This document shows, piece after piece, positions 1 through 7,951 of a stretch of DNA of 64,000 nt (positions are counted from its first letter, which is position 1; each line of letters begins with the position of its first letter). The DNA lies in contig NZ_BMBA01000001.1 of the NCBI RefSeq assembly GCF_017312485.1, positions 1,750,396 through 1,814,395 on the forward strand, read 5' to 3'. The stretch is from Clostridium zeae. Its GTDB lineage: Bacteria > Bacillota > Clostridia > Clostridiales > Clostridiaceae. A program made the translations under genes and the position numbers. The notes beneath the pieces are model-generated. The model made no database searches. It saw only the letters and a program-made list of their open reading frames with translations, and had not been told where the DNA came from.

Positions 1-90
1 CTTAAAACAAACCCAGACAGGTTCCATAGAATTATTTTCAATGTATTTACAAGGGAGGATTATAATGAATACGCAAATCTACTTAGATAA
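1..90 (+). CDS. Probable macrodomain (protein-ADP-ribose hydrolase) C-terminus, partial
   Basis: Reading frame 1 is open from the window edge to a TAA at 88-90 and gives 29 residues ending RIIFNVFTREDYNEYANLLR. An 'IIFNVF..EDY..Y' ending is what I recall for class-M-linked macrodomain hydrolases, which remove ADP-ribose from proteins. The frame runs 26 bases into the next gene, whose ribosome site lies inside it, so the two genes are translationally coupled. A macrodomain gene next to a SirTM-type sirtuin is a known arrangement. Only the tail is visible; identification rests on that short motif plus context. Confidence 0.55.
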   Translation, partial: LKTNPDRFHRIIFNVFTREDYNEYANLLR

Positions 91-940
91 TATAAATAAA
101 GCAGCCAAACTTATTCAAGAAGCTGATTATATCCTCGTAGGTGCTGGGGCTGGTCTTTCAGCAACTGGAGGATTAAATTATGGTGATAGTCAGCTATTTA
201 AGAAATGGTTCCCAAAGCTTTCAGAGTTTGATATTGATACTATCGGTGAGGCAATCTCCTTTTACTGGAATGTAGATGATTCACACAGAAGAAGTTTCTG
301 GGCATACTGGGCAAATCACATTAATAAAATACGTTATGAGTCACCAGCATTAAAGCCATATCTAGAATTATTTGAAGTATTAAAAAACAAAAATCATTTT
401 ATTATAACAACAAATGTAGACGGGCAATTTATTAAAGCAGGCTTTAATAAAGAAAATATATTTGCTCCGCAAGGAGATTACGGTCTTTTTCAATGTGACA
501 AGCCTTGCAGTGACGAACTTTATGATAATAAAGTATTCGTTGATAAAATGATTGTTAATATGGATACTGATAAATTTGAAGTTTTAGAACAAGATATACC
601 CTACTGTCCTAAGTGTGGCTCATATATGTCTAAAAACCTTCGTGTAGATGATACCTTTGTAGAAGCTCCACACATGATAAAACAAAAAGATTATACGGAT
701 TTTGTTAATAATTCAATGGATGGGAAACTAGTGCTAATAGAGTTAGGGGTTGGGTTTAATACTCCTGGTATTATTCGATGGCCCTTTGAAAGAATTACAA
801 TGAAGCATCCTGATGCTGTTCTTATTAGATTGAACATGGACTATCCAGAAGTTGATAAACAAATTATACACAAAAGTTTATGTTTTGATACGGACATTAT
901 GGATATAATAACTGATATTAAAAATATGCAATATAAATAA
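65..940 (+). CDS. Sir2-family protein, SirTM-like (probable ADP-ribosyltransferase)
   Basis: Sirtuin fold, 291 aa. The NAD-binding loop GAGAGLS is at 26-32, the TTNVDG motif (TQNIDG in classical sirtuins) at 115-120, and a Zn site has C144, C148, C181 and C184. The usual catalytic His (HG in classical enzymes) is replaced by Gln136 in APQGDYG. That substitution marks class M sirtuins, which ADP-ribosylate a lipoyl carrier (GcvH-L) instead of deacetylating. The start is at 65, because GGGAGG lies just upstream; an in-frame ATG at 41 has no ribosome site. It overlaps the preceding macrodomain tail by 26 bases. GcvH-L and LplA2, if present, must lie left of the window. Confidence 0.8.
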   Translation: MNTQIYLDNINKAAKLIQEADYILVGAGAGLSATGGLNYGDSQLFKKWFPKLSEFDIDTIGEAISFYWNVDDSHRRSFWAYWANHINKIRYESPALKPYLELFEVLKNKNHFIITTNVDGQFIKAGFNKENIFAPQGDYGLFQCDKPCSDELYDNKVFVDKMIVNMDTDKFEVLEQDIPYCPKCGSYMSKNLRVDDTFVEAPHMIKQKDYTDFVNNSMDGKLVLIELGVGFNTPGIIRWPFERITMKHPDAVLIRLNMDYPEVDKQIIHKSLCFDTDIMDIITDIKNMQYK

Positions 941-1024
941 TATATGCCAGCTATGGAATTAAAACCATAACTGGCAAGTAATTCTCCCAAACTATCAGTC
1001 TGAGGGAATGTAAAATATAGTTTA

Positions 1025-1345
1025 CTATTCTGTGTATACTTCTTTTGCTAATCTAAATACTGCCCACGCATTAGGCCATCCTGCATAAAACGCTAAATGA
1101 GTGATGATTTCTGACATCTCCTCAGCACTGACACCATTATTCTTTGCATTAAGAATATGATATTTTAGAGAGCTATCCAGTATCCCTTTCGACATCAATG
1201 CAGTTACAGTAATGATACTACGATCTCTTAATGATAATTTATCTTCCCTTGCCCAAACTTCTCCAAAAAGAACATCGTCGTTTAATTCAGCAAATTTCGG
1301 TGCAAATGATCCAAGAGCATCCCTACCTGCTGTTTGTTTTTTCAT
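1025..1345 (-). CDS. Carboxymuconolactone decarboxylase (CMD) family protein
   Basis: Small single CMD-fold protein of 106 aa. The family-typical helix pair is visible: 'LSLRDRSIITVTALMSKG' followed by 'LKYHILNAKNNGVSAEEM' and a C-terminal 'HLAFYAGWPNAWAVF'. There is no CxxC, so it is not an AhpD-type peroxidase partner. The start at 1345 has AAAGGAAT upstream; an 18-residue upstream extension lacks a ribosome site. It is the last gene of a minus-strand set with the iron alcohol dehydrogenase at 1517 and the cupin at 2819. Its substrate is unknown. In gut Firmicutes, CMD, cupin and alcohol dehydrogenase genes often travel together, probably in aldehyde or quinone stress metabolism (inference). 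Confidence 0.8.
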   Translation of the reverse strand: MKKQTAGRDALGSFAPKFAELNDDVLFGEVWAREDKLSLRDRSIITVTALMSKGILDSSLKYHILNAKNNGVSAEEMSEIITHLAFYAGWPNAWAVFRLAKEVYTE

Positions 1346-1516
1346 AACTTTATTCCTTTCTATATATATTTCTTTTCCTGTCATATAAGTTTTGATCAAT
1401 ATATCTGAAACGCATCATATTTTAAAACTGCGTCAAAGTATTTACCTATATTTTCAATAGTAATCCTTCACCACACATCAGTGATCAGAATCGCTAATTA
1501 GAATACAATGTTCCGT

Positions 1517-2689
1517 TTATTCAGCAACATACGCAGCTTTTAAAATTTCTAAAACTTCCTCTGCTGTTAACACTTTATATCCTCCTAAAAGCACAGTTGA
1601 ATTTGCAATTAGTGGAAGCATTTCTTCTGTTGCACCAAGTTCCTTAAGGCTAGTTACTATACCACATTCTTTTATGAACTTTTCCATTTCATCAATACCT
1701 TCTAAAGCAACTTGTTCCTTTGTCTTGCCTGCTTCATCTACACCCCATACTTGCTTAGCAAAACGAACAAATTTATCTAAGCCAAACTTATATATATATC
1801 TGTAATATGGAAGTGATACTGCTGCAAGTCCCATACCATGTGCACAGTCTGTGTAAGCACCAAGCTGATGTTCAATCATATGAACTTCCCAGTCTTGAGC
1901 TTTGCTTAATCCCATAATTGGGTTCATTGCAAGTGTAGAACTCCACATTAAATTACTTCTTGCTTCATAGTTATTAGGGTCTTTCACTGCGATTTTTGAA
2001 CTATTGATGATAGAACAAAGAAGTCCTTCAATCAAATAATCTGAAGTTACATCATCTTCACCTGAGAAATAAGCTTCCATTAAGTGTGACATCATATCAA
2101 AAATTCCACTTACCATCTGATATTCTGGTAATGTAAGTGTATATTCAGGATTCAATATTGAAAATTTAGGATTCATCTCTGATGGAAAAACACGACCCAT
2201 CTTAAGCCTCATATCATCGTTAGTAATTACTGATCCCCCATTCATTTCTGATCCTGTTCCTGCTAGTGTTAGAATAGATGCAACTGGTACTATTTTATTA
2301 TCTACAGGTTCAAACTTTAACCAGTAACGTGTCCATGCATCACCTTCACAATATGCAGATACAGAAATTGCCTTTGCACAATCAATTACTGAACCTCCAC
2401 CAACTGCTAAAATCAAATCTACACTGTTCTCACGTACAAGAGTAGCACCTTCCATCACCTTTTCATAAGTTGGGTTTGCCATAATTTCAGGTAATTCCAC
2501 TATGTTCTTACCACTTTTTTTCAAGATAGCTACAACTTGATCATAAAGCCCATTCTTCTTAATGGCACCTTTTCCATAAGCAAGCATAATGTTCTCACCA
2601 TAGCTTGCAAGCTCACTGCTTAAGTTATCTAAAGCATGTTTCCCAAAATATATTGTTGTTGGGTTCTGATAAGTAAAATCTAAATTCAT
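1517..2689 (-). CDS. Iron-containing alcohol dehydrogenase, BdhA/YqhD-like
   Basis: Group III metal-dependent alcohol dehydrogenase, 390 aa, resembling clostridial NADPH butanol dehydrogenase: it would reduce aldehydes to alcohols in the cytosol. Visible are the nucleotide motif GGGS at 97-100 and the iron ligands D198, H202, H270 and H284 (FDMMSH, VHMIEH, CAHGMG). The start at 2689 matches the BdhA N-terminus (short lead-in to the 'IYFG' strand) and has GGAG six bases upstream. An ATG at 2701 with AGAGG upstream is the alternative. It lies 117 bases downstream of the cupin gene and 171 upstream of the CMD gene, on the same strand, probably in one transcript. Confidence 0.85.
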   Translation of the reverse strand: MNLDFTYQNPTTIYFGKHALDNLSSELASYGENIMLAYGKGAIKKNGLYDQVVAILKKSGKNIVELPEIMANPTYEKVMEGATLVRENSVDLILAVGGGSVIDCAKAISVSAYCEGDAWTRYWLKFEPVDNKIVPVASILTLAGTGSEMNGGSVITNDDMRLKMGRVFPSEMNPKFSILNPEYTLTLPEYQMVSGIFDMMSHLMEAYFSGEDDVTSDYLIEGLLCSIINSSKIAVKDPNNYEARSNLMWSSTLAMNPIMGLSKAQDWEVHMIEHQLGAYTDCAHGMGLAAVSLPYYRYIYKFGLDKFVRFAKQVWGVDEAGKTKEQVALEGIDEMEKFIKECGIVTSLKELGATEEMLPLIANSTVLLGGYKVLTAEEVLEILKAAYVAE

Positions 2690-2818
2690 TCTTTTCTCCA
2701 TTCCTGCACCTCTTTGATGCATAAATTAAATTTTTATTTTTTACAATTTCATCAATATAGTTAATGATATTTGAGACTTCAAATTAACTAATATATTCTA
2801 TCTAAATCTTTACTCCTA

Positions 2819-3232
2819 CTATTTTAGGTTACCGTATTCTTCATCAGATACATGCTCTAACCACTCATTAGATGAACCTTCTGATGGAACTTCTATTGCC
2901 AGATGTGCAAACCAGCTGTCTGGAGCAGCTCCATGCCAATGTTTTACTTCTGGCGGAATATTAACCACATCTCCTGCATGTAATTCTTGAGGTTCTTTTC
3001 CCCATTCCTGATAATAACCTCTACCTGCCGTGCATAAAAGCACCTGTCCCCCCTTATGGTGAATATGCCAGTTATTTCTACATCCTGGTTCAAAGGTTAC
3101 ATTTCCGATTCCGATTCTTTCCATAGTCAGCATGTTTAAATAGCTCTTTCCTATAAAGTACTTTTCAAACATTTTATTTTCATCTCCCATAGGAAATACA
3201 GTAGCTGCTTTTAATTCTTCTAAATTTTTCAT
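2819..3232 (-). CDS. Cupin-domain protein
   Basis: Single-domain cupin of 137 aa. Motif 1 is 'WHIHHKGGQVLLC', with H56 and H58 as likely metal ligands (Q63 where Glu is usual). Motif 2 is 'AGDVVNIPPEVKHWHG', with H98 as the third ligand. The start at 3232 follows GGAGGGGATATTA; an in-frame ATG at 3268 has no ribosome site. It is first in the set with the alcohol dehydrogenase and CMD genes, and its upstream region carries a MerR-type promoter. Its N-terminal 'FPMG' and C-terminal 'GSSNEWLEHVSDEEYGNL' reappear fused together in the 36-codon relic at 9153-9263. Confidence 0.8.
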   Translation of the reverse strand: MKNLEELKAATVFPMGDENKMFEKYFIGKSYLNMLTMERIGIGNVTFEPGCRNNWHIHHKGGQVLLCTAGRGYYQEWGKEPQELHAGDVVNIPPEVKHWHGAAPDSWFAHLAIEVPSEGSSNEWLEHVSDEEYGNLK

Positions 3233-3321
3233 TAATATCCCCTCCAAAATGTACACTGTTTCCTGCATTTAAGTTGCATTTCTACACATATTCAAATACT
3301 CAACAAAAATGCTATGCTTTT

Positions 3322-3352
3322 ATCCTAATACCTAAACCTTACTTTAGGTCAA
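3322..3352 (-). promoter_or_regulatory. MerR-type promoter/operator of the cupin-ADH-CMD set
   Basis: On the minus strand, TTGACC (3352-3347) is followed by exactly 19 bases and TAGGAT (3327-3322). The spacer region holds an inverted repeat, ACCTAAA-6-TTTAGGT. An overlong 19-bp spacer with a centred palindrome is the signature of promoters untwisted by MerR-family activators. It points at the cupin gene start at 3232. Confidence 0.65.
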
Positions 3353-3394
3353 GCACTTTTTTATTTTCCAAAAAATGGTTGAGCAAAAAAATTC

Positions 3395-3425
3395 TTGACT
3401 TATAGTTAACTCTAAGTGCTAGTAT
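3395..3425 (+). promoter_or_regulatory. Second MerR-type promoter, facing the DXS-like gene
   Basis: TTGACT (3395-3400), a 19-base spacer and TAGTAT (3420-3425). The overlapping near-palindrome is CTTATAGTTAACTCTAAG, close to operators I recall for AdhR/NmlR-type MerR regulators of aldehyde stress. It is divergent from, and different in sequence from, the palindrome at 3322-3352. Confidence 0.55.
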
Positions 3426-3471
3426 AAGTATGATATTTATTCATATCTTCTTGAATAAAATAATGATGCTG

Positions 3472-3517
3472 TTAAAGCACCGGATGAAATTAAGTGTTTA
3501 TCCATCCGATGCTTTAA
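3472..3517 (+). promoter_or_regulatory. Leader hairpin upstream of the DXS-like gene
   Basis: Inverted repeat with 15-bp arms (3472-3486 with 3503-3517) and one mismatch around a 16-base loop. It falls in the untranslated leader between the MerR-type promoter and the ribosome site at about 3560. No U-run follows, so it is an mRNA structure rather than a terminator. Confidence 0.4.
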
Positions 3518-3570
3518 TGCGCTTACACAAAGAAATAATAAATTTAGTTCATACGAAAGAGGGTAAAAAC

Positions 3571-5313
3571 ATGGCAAATATATTAGATAAAATATCAAAT
3601 GTTTCTGATATAAAAAAACTAACAACTGAGGAACTTAATATTTTATGCTCTGAAGTGAGAAATGCTATATTAACTAAAGTTAGTAAGGTAGGTGGACATC
3701 TTGGTCCAAATCTAGGAGTTGTTGAGCTAACAGTAGCCTTACATTATGTATTTAACTCCCCTACAGATAAATTTGTATGGGATGTAAGTCATCAGTCTTA
3801 TGCTCATAAAATTTTAACTGGAAGAAAAGATGCATTTCTATTTGAAGATATATATAAAACTGTAACTGGCTTTACTTCTCCTAAGGAAAGTGAACATGAC
3901 TTCTTCACTATAGGTCATACTTCAACTTCTATAAGTTTAGCTTCAGGTCTTGCAAAAGCTAGAGACTTTAAAGGAACAAAGGAAAACATTGTTGCAATAA
4001 TTGGTGATGGCTCTCTAAGCGGTGGTGAAGCTTTCGAAGGTTTAGACAATGTAGCTGAATTTAAATCAAACTTTATTACAATCATTAATGACAATGAAAT
4101 GTCTATAGCTGAAAATCATGGTGGAATCTACGGCAACCTTGCCCTACTTAGAAAGACAAAGGGAGACGCTGAACTTAACATATTCAAGGCTTTAGGATTT
4201 AAGTATGTTTATATTGAAGAAGGAAATAATGTTAATGTTTTAATAGAAGAACTGCAAAAGATTAAGGATATAAATGAACCTATAGTTGTACATATCCACA
4301 CAGTTAAAGGTAACGGATATTCACATGCAGAAACTAATAAAGAAAGATTCCATTGGTCAATGCCGTTTGATATTGAGACTGGAAAGACTTTTGCTCAAAA
4401 TACTTGTGAAAACTATAAAAGAGTTACTATAAATCATATTACTGAAAAACTTCAAAAGGATGATAGAATTGTTGTAATAAACGCAGCTGTTCCTGGTGCA
4501 CTTGATCTAGTAGAATTTAGAGAAAATCATCCTGACAGATACTTTGACGTAGGAATTGCAGAAGAACATGCTATTGCCTTTGCTTCAGGTTTAGCTTCTC
4601 AAGGAATGAAGCCTTTTGCTTTCTTCCCAAGTACTTTCATACAAAGAACCTATGACCAAATATCACAGGACTTATGTATAAATAACAATCCTGCTATAAT
4701 CATGGTTGAAAATGCAGGAATCTCTGGTAGCGATGCAACTCACCTTGGAATATTTGATATACCAATGATGAGTAATATTCCTAACTTAGTATATCTAGCA
4801 CCTGCTAATAAAGAAGAAGTAACAGCAATGATAGACTGGGCAATGGAACAAAAAGATTTTCCTGTTGCTATAAGAATATCCTCTTCTCCAATTAAGGAAC
4901 TAAAAAACAAACTTTCTCTAAAATATGAATTAAATAAATTTGAGAAAGTTACAGAAGGAGAAAAGGTTGCAATCATAGGTCTTGGAAATTTCTTAAGCCT
5001 AGGCGAAGAAGTTTCTGAAGAATTGCAAAAGCAAGGAATAACTCCAACTTTGATTAACCCAAGATTTATTACTGGAGTTGATGAAGATATGCTTACCTTA
5101 TTACTTAAGAACCATGATACTGTAATTACTCTTGAAGATGGTCTCTTAAATGGAGGTTTTGGGGAAAAGATATCTAGATTCTTTGGTCCTACAAAGATGA
5201 GAGTTTTCAGTTACGGTGCTCATAAAGAATTTACAGATGGTGTGCCTATGAATGAGCTATATAAGAGATATCACTTAACTGCAGAGCAAATTGTTGCTGA
5301 CATCTTAAAATAA
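3571..5313 (+). CDS. 1-deoxy-D-xylulose-5-phosphate synthase-like transketolase
   Basis: Thiamine-diphosphate enzyme of 580 aa with DXS features. These are 'WDVSHQSYAHKILTGR' (70-85), 'IGHTSTSIS' (114-122), the ThDP motif GDGS (145-148) through 'NDNEMSIAEN' (173-182), and a C-terminal 'DVGIAEEHA' supplying the catalytic Glu. It would condense pyruvate with glyceraldehyde 3-phosphate, feeding isoprenoid and thiamine synthesis. At 580 aa it is somewhat shorter than housekeeping DXS (about 620), so it may be a paralog. The start at 3571 has GAAAGAGGG upstream; the frame is open back to 3430, but that stretch holds the leader hairpin and looks non-coding. The MerR-type promoter suggests stress-inducible expression. 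Confidence 0.8.
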   Translation: MANILDKISNVSDIKKLTTEELNILCSEVRNAILTKVSKVGGHLGPNLGVVELTVALHYVFNSPTDKFVWDVSHQSYAHKILTGRKDAFLFEDIYKTVTGFTSPKESEHDFFTIGHTSTSISLASGLAKARDFKGTKENIVAIIGDGSLSGGEAFEGLDNVAEFKSNFITIINDNEMSIAENHGGIYGNLALLRKTKGDAELNIFKALGFKYVYIEEGNNVNVLIEELQKIKDINEPIVVHIHTVKGNGYSHAETNKERFHWSMPFDIETGKTFAQNTCENYKRVTINHITEKLQKDDRIVVINAAVPGALDLVEFRENHPDRYFDVGIAEEHAIAFASGLASQGMKPFAFFPSTFIQRTYDQISQDLCINNNPAIIMVENAGISGSDATHLGIFDIPMMSNIPNLVYLAPANKEEVTAMIDWAMEQKDFPVAIRISSSPIKELKNKLSLKYELNKFEKVTEGEKVAIIGLGNFLSLGEEVSEELQKQGITPTLINPRFITGVDEDMLTLLLKNHDTVITLEDGLLNGGFGEKISRFFGPTKMRVFSYGAHKEFTDGVPMNELYKRYHLTAEQIVADILK

Positions 5314-5334
5314 ATTTTAAATAGATTTTGTTTT

Positions 5335-5395
5335 ATATAGATGAACCACTTCGTAATAAAATTTATATTCTTAAATCGAAGTGGTTCATCTATAT
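5335..5395. repeat. Dispersed hairpin repeat, family H copy 1
   Basis: Perfect 19-bp inverted repeat (5335-5353 with 5377-5395) around a 23-base loop. The arm containing GATGAACCACTTCG and the following AATAAAA-TTATATT are shared with copies at 53252-53353 and, more weakly, 63664-63716. It lies just after the DXS-like stop and may also end transcription. Confidence 0.65.
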
Positions 5396-5396
5396 T

Positions 5397-5434
5397 AAGG
5401 TTGGATAATACCGTATATTTCCAACCTTACTTTT
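5397..5434 (+). terminator. Terminator of the DXS-like gene
   Basis: Stem AAGGTTGG (5397-5404) with CCAACCTT (5421-5428), followed by ACTTTTTC. This is a conventional Rho-independent terminator. Confidence 0.65.
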
Positions 5435-5477
5435 TCAATACATGTTTTTTATATTAATATGTATGATTGATCTTTTC

Positions 5478-6521
5478 TTAGATTATACTTTTTTCAATTA
5501 TTGATCTTCCTGTTGTAATAATTGTTTGTTCAACGCTGTAATTTGGTTTCCAGTGCAATATTTTACGAGCATTATCACTACTCATTTTATAATTAATCCC
5601 TAAATCTGAACTAGTATACCGAGCCATTGAGCTAAATAAGGCTGCAAATTTCAATATAAAACTAGGAATTGTTCTATTTGGTATTTTCTTAGCTGCTTCA
5701 CCAAGATGATTCTTTAAAATCATACCTAACTGTTTCATGGATATGGCGTTATTGTTAGAAATAATGAAACGTTCTCCAGCAGCATTAGGTGTTTCTAATG
5801 CTAATATATGAGCTTTAGCTAAATCACGTACATCAACTATCGGAAAATACAAATCAAAAAATCCTGGTAAGTGACCTGATAACATCATAGCTATTAATTG
5901 ATTAGAACCAGTGGCCTTCTTACCAAGAACAGGTCCCATAACTGCTACTGGCAAAATAGTTGTAAATTCCAAATTTCCGCCCGCTCCCTTAATAAATTCC
6001 CAAGCGCTTTTTTCAGCAAGAGTTTTGCTTTTATAGTAAGCATTAAGTTTTGTGTCATGCTCAAGATTACTCCAATCTTTTTCAGTAAATATATAATCAT
6101 TTCTTGCTGCTGTGTACCCCATGCCCGCAGCACCAAAAGCGGAAGTCATCACTACTCTTTTGACACCGGCATCTTTAGCTGCTCGTAAAACCCGCAATGT
6201 TCCTTCCTTAGCTGGTATAATCAGTTCATTTTCATCTTTTGGCATAACTGATGGAAGAGGAGATGCTACATGTAGTACATAAGTAACATTTGCTACAGCA
6301 GCTTCCCACCCAGTATCTTTTGTTAAATCTGCTTCAAAAAATTGTAATCTTTGGTTAGTAGTTTGTCCAAGCTCTGCTAATGCTGTTCGAACTTCCGCTT
6401 CTCGTTTAAGCGAACGAACTGTGGTGTGAACGGAATACCCCTGCTTTAGTAATTCAGCTATAATATATGTTGCAATATAACCTGATCCTCCAGTAACAAG
6501 TACAGTTTTTTCTTTTTCCAT
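5478..6521 (-). CDS. NAD(P)-dependent epimerase/reductase (dihydroflavonol-reductase-like)
   Basis: Extended short-chain dehydrogenase of 347 aa. It has the Rossmann motif TGGSGYIA (10-17), S127 in 'TSAFG' and the catalytic Y162xxxK166. The family reduces ketones, aldehydes or flavonol-type carbonyls; the substrate here is unknown. The start follows GAAAGGGG. It is divergent from the XRE/MmyB-type regulator at 6775 across 253 bases, the usual arrangement for a regulator and its target oxidoreductase. Confidence 0.8.
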   Translation of the reverse strand: MEKEKTVLVTGGSGYIATYIIAELLKQGYSVHTTVRSLKREAEVRTALAELGQTTNQRLQFFEADLTKDTGWEAAVANVTYVLHVASPLPSVMPKDENELIIPAKEGTLRVLRAAKDAGVKRVVMTSAFGAAGMGYTAARNDYIFTEKDWSNLEHDTKLNAYYKSKTLAEKSAWEFIKGAGGNLEFTTILPVAVMGPVLGKKATGSNQLIAMMLSGHLPGFFDLYFPIVDVRDLAKAHILALETPNAAGERFIISNNNAISMKQLGMILKNHLGEAAKKIPNRTIPSFILKFAALFSSMARYTSSDLGINYKMSSDNARKILHWKPNYSVEQTIITTGRSIIEKSII

Positions 6522-6705
6522 TTTTTTACCCCTTTCAATTTATTAATAGTTGTGATTTGATTAAGATTGTTATTCTTTTTGATTTTAGGTACCAGTTAAC
6601 CCAAACCATGCTATTTAGTAAGTTATGGTAGTTTGACAATTTAGAACTCTTTTATCCTATCTATAAGCTGTAAACCTAAGTTTGTATTTATCTTATCATT
6701 TGATT

Positions 6706-6738
6706 TATACTAGTAATAGGAGTGTAATTATACTAGTA
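6706..6738. promoter_or_regulatory. Paired operator-like repeats between divergent reductase and XRE genes
   Basis: TATACTAGTA occurs at 6706-6715 and again at 6729-6738. The copies are 23 bases apart (about two helical turns), and each contains the palindrome ACTAGT. The position, just upstream of the regulator start, suits an autoregulatory binding site. The assignment is inferred. Confidence 0.45.
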
Positions 6739-6774
6739 TTATTACTACTACCATAAAGAAAGGCGCTAATTACT

Positions 6775-7617
6775 ATGGATAATTCAAATCAAAGATATAA
6801 AGAATTCGGAGATTTTTTAAAAACTCGTAGAGCAAAGATATTACCCTCACAAGTTGGTTTACCTGAAGGCACACGTCGCCGAACCCCTGGCCTTAGACGT
6901 GAAGAAGTTGCTTCTCTTTCAGGAATCGGTTTAACATGGTATACCTGGATTGAGCAGGGCCGCCCTATACAGGTTTCTACGCAATTACTTGAAAGTTTAG
7001 CAAGAACCTTAATGCTTGATAATCAGGAGACCATACATCTCTACACTCTTGCTGGGCAAGCACCACCAACAAGCTTTCCAAATTACGATGAATCTGTTGA
7101 CCCGATGCTTCAACATGTACTGGACAGCTTAGAATTTTCTCCTGCATTAATTATGGACGCCCGCTTAAATGTGATTGCGTGGAATGATGCAGCTTCAAAA
7201 CTCTCCTTGGATTACAGTAAAATCAGTCTTTATAAGCGCAATGTGCTCAGAATTATGTTTACAAACGAAGAATTTAAAGAGACATTTACTGATTGGAGTT
7301 CTGCTGCACAAGGGATGATTGCAAGATTCCGTACTGTCTACAGTAAATTTATAGACGATCCTTGGATCGAAGAATTGGTAAATGAACTTAAAAGAGAAAG
7401 CAAAGAATTTGACTTGTGGTGGTCAATGCATAATGTTAAAACAGAGGATACTAGATTTAAGACAATTATTCACCCAGTTTTAGGCAAACTGGATTTTGAG
7501 GAAACAAGTTTATTGCTTGCCGATAATACCAGCTTAAGAATGACTGTATTTACCCCTATGGCTGAGACAGATACAAAAGAAAAGATAAAACAATTTATAA
7601 TGAGAGAAACGATATAA
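6775..7617 (+). CDS. XRE-family regulator with MmyB-like ligand-binding domain
   Basis: DNA-binding protein of 280 aa. The helix-turn-helix spans about residues 8-75, with the hallmark 'RRRTPGLRREEVASLSGIG' and 'TWYTWIEQGR'. A PAS-like C-terminal domain (about 105-275) typical of MmyB-type regulators follows; in that family it binds a small hydrophobic ligand. These proteins usually control a divergent dehydrogenase gene, here the reductase at 5478. The start at 6775 has AGAAAGGCG upstream. Confidence 0.85.
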   Translation: MDNSNQRYKEFGDFLKTRRAKILPSQVGLPEGTRRRTPGLRREEVASLSGIGLTWYTWIEQGRPIQVSTQLLESLARTLMLDNQETIHLYTLAGQAPPTSFPNYDESVDPMLQHVLDSLEFSPALIMDARLNVIAWNDAASKLSLDYSKISLYKRNVLRIMFTNEEFKETFTDWSSAAQGMIARFRTVYSKFIDDPWIEELVNELKRESKEFDLWWSMHNVKTEDTRFKTIIHPVLGKLDFEETSLLLADNTSLRMTVFTPMAETDTKEKIKQFIMRETI

Positions 7618-7717
7618 CGTCACACTGACACTATATGCGCTATATGCCAAATTAATCTGTTCTTAAGAAGTTAAACTATTATCTTATAAAAATAAGTATT
7701 TTTAGACCAGTTCATTC

Positions 7718-7840
7718 TTAACCAAATCCTTGCAACTTGTCTATTTCTTCAAGCTGATCCTCATTTAGTGCTATACCTACTAGAGTTAAATCCAAGTCAA
7801 TATTTTTAATTATTTTAAAAACTATGTTTAAAGGTCGTTT
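7718..7840 (-). pseudogene. Unidentified gene fragment (C-terminal 40 codons)
   Basis: In the 334-base gap after the XRE gene, a minus-strand frame without a start codon encodes 40 residues. It includes 'LDLTLVGIALNEDQLEEIDK' and ends at a TAA (7718-7720). The amphipathic, acidic tail looks protein-like, but I cannot assign a family. It is probably the remnant of a deleted gene; chance cannot be excluded. Confidence 0.3.
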
Positions 7841-7856
7841 TTATGACTTATACTAA

Positions 7857-7896
7857 AAGCTTATTAGACATTAGTTAATCTTTGTCTAATAAGCTT
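7857..7896. terminator. Hairpin downstream of iron ADH 2
   Basis: Perfect 14-bp inverted repeat: AAGCTTATTAGACA (7857-7870) with TGTCTAATAAGCTT (7883-7896). It lies between the 3' end of the minus-strand ADH at 7952 and the fragment at 7718. Flanking U-runs are weak. Confidence 0.5.
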
Positions 7897-7951
7897 CTTC
7901 AAAGCAGTTTTTTATTTGAAATTATAATTGCTTAGCATTGCCAAAATTCTT

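Noticed and set aside
3430-3570. N-terminal extension of the DXS-like protein
   Set aside because: The frame is open, but it contains the leader hairpin, has no ribosome site at 3430 and does not resemble a DXS N-terminus; GAAAGAGGG fits the ATG at 3571.
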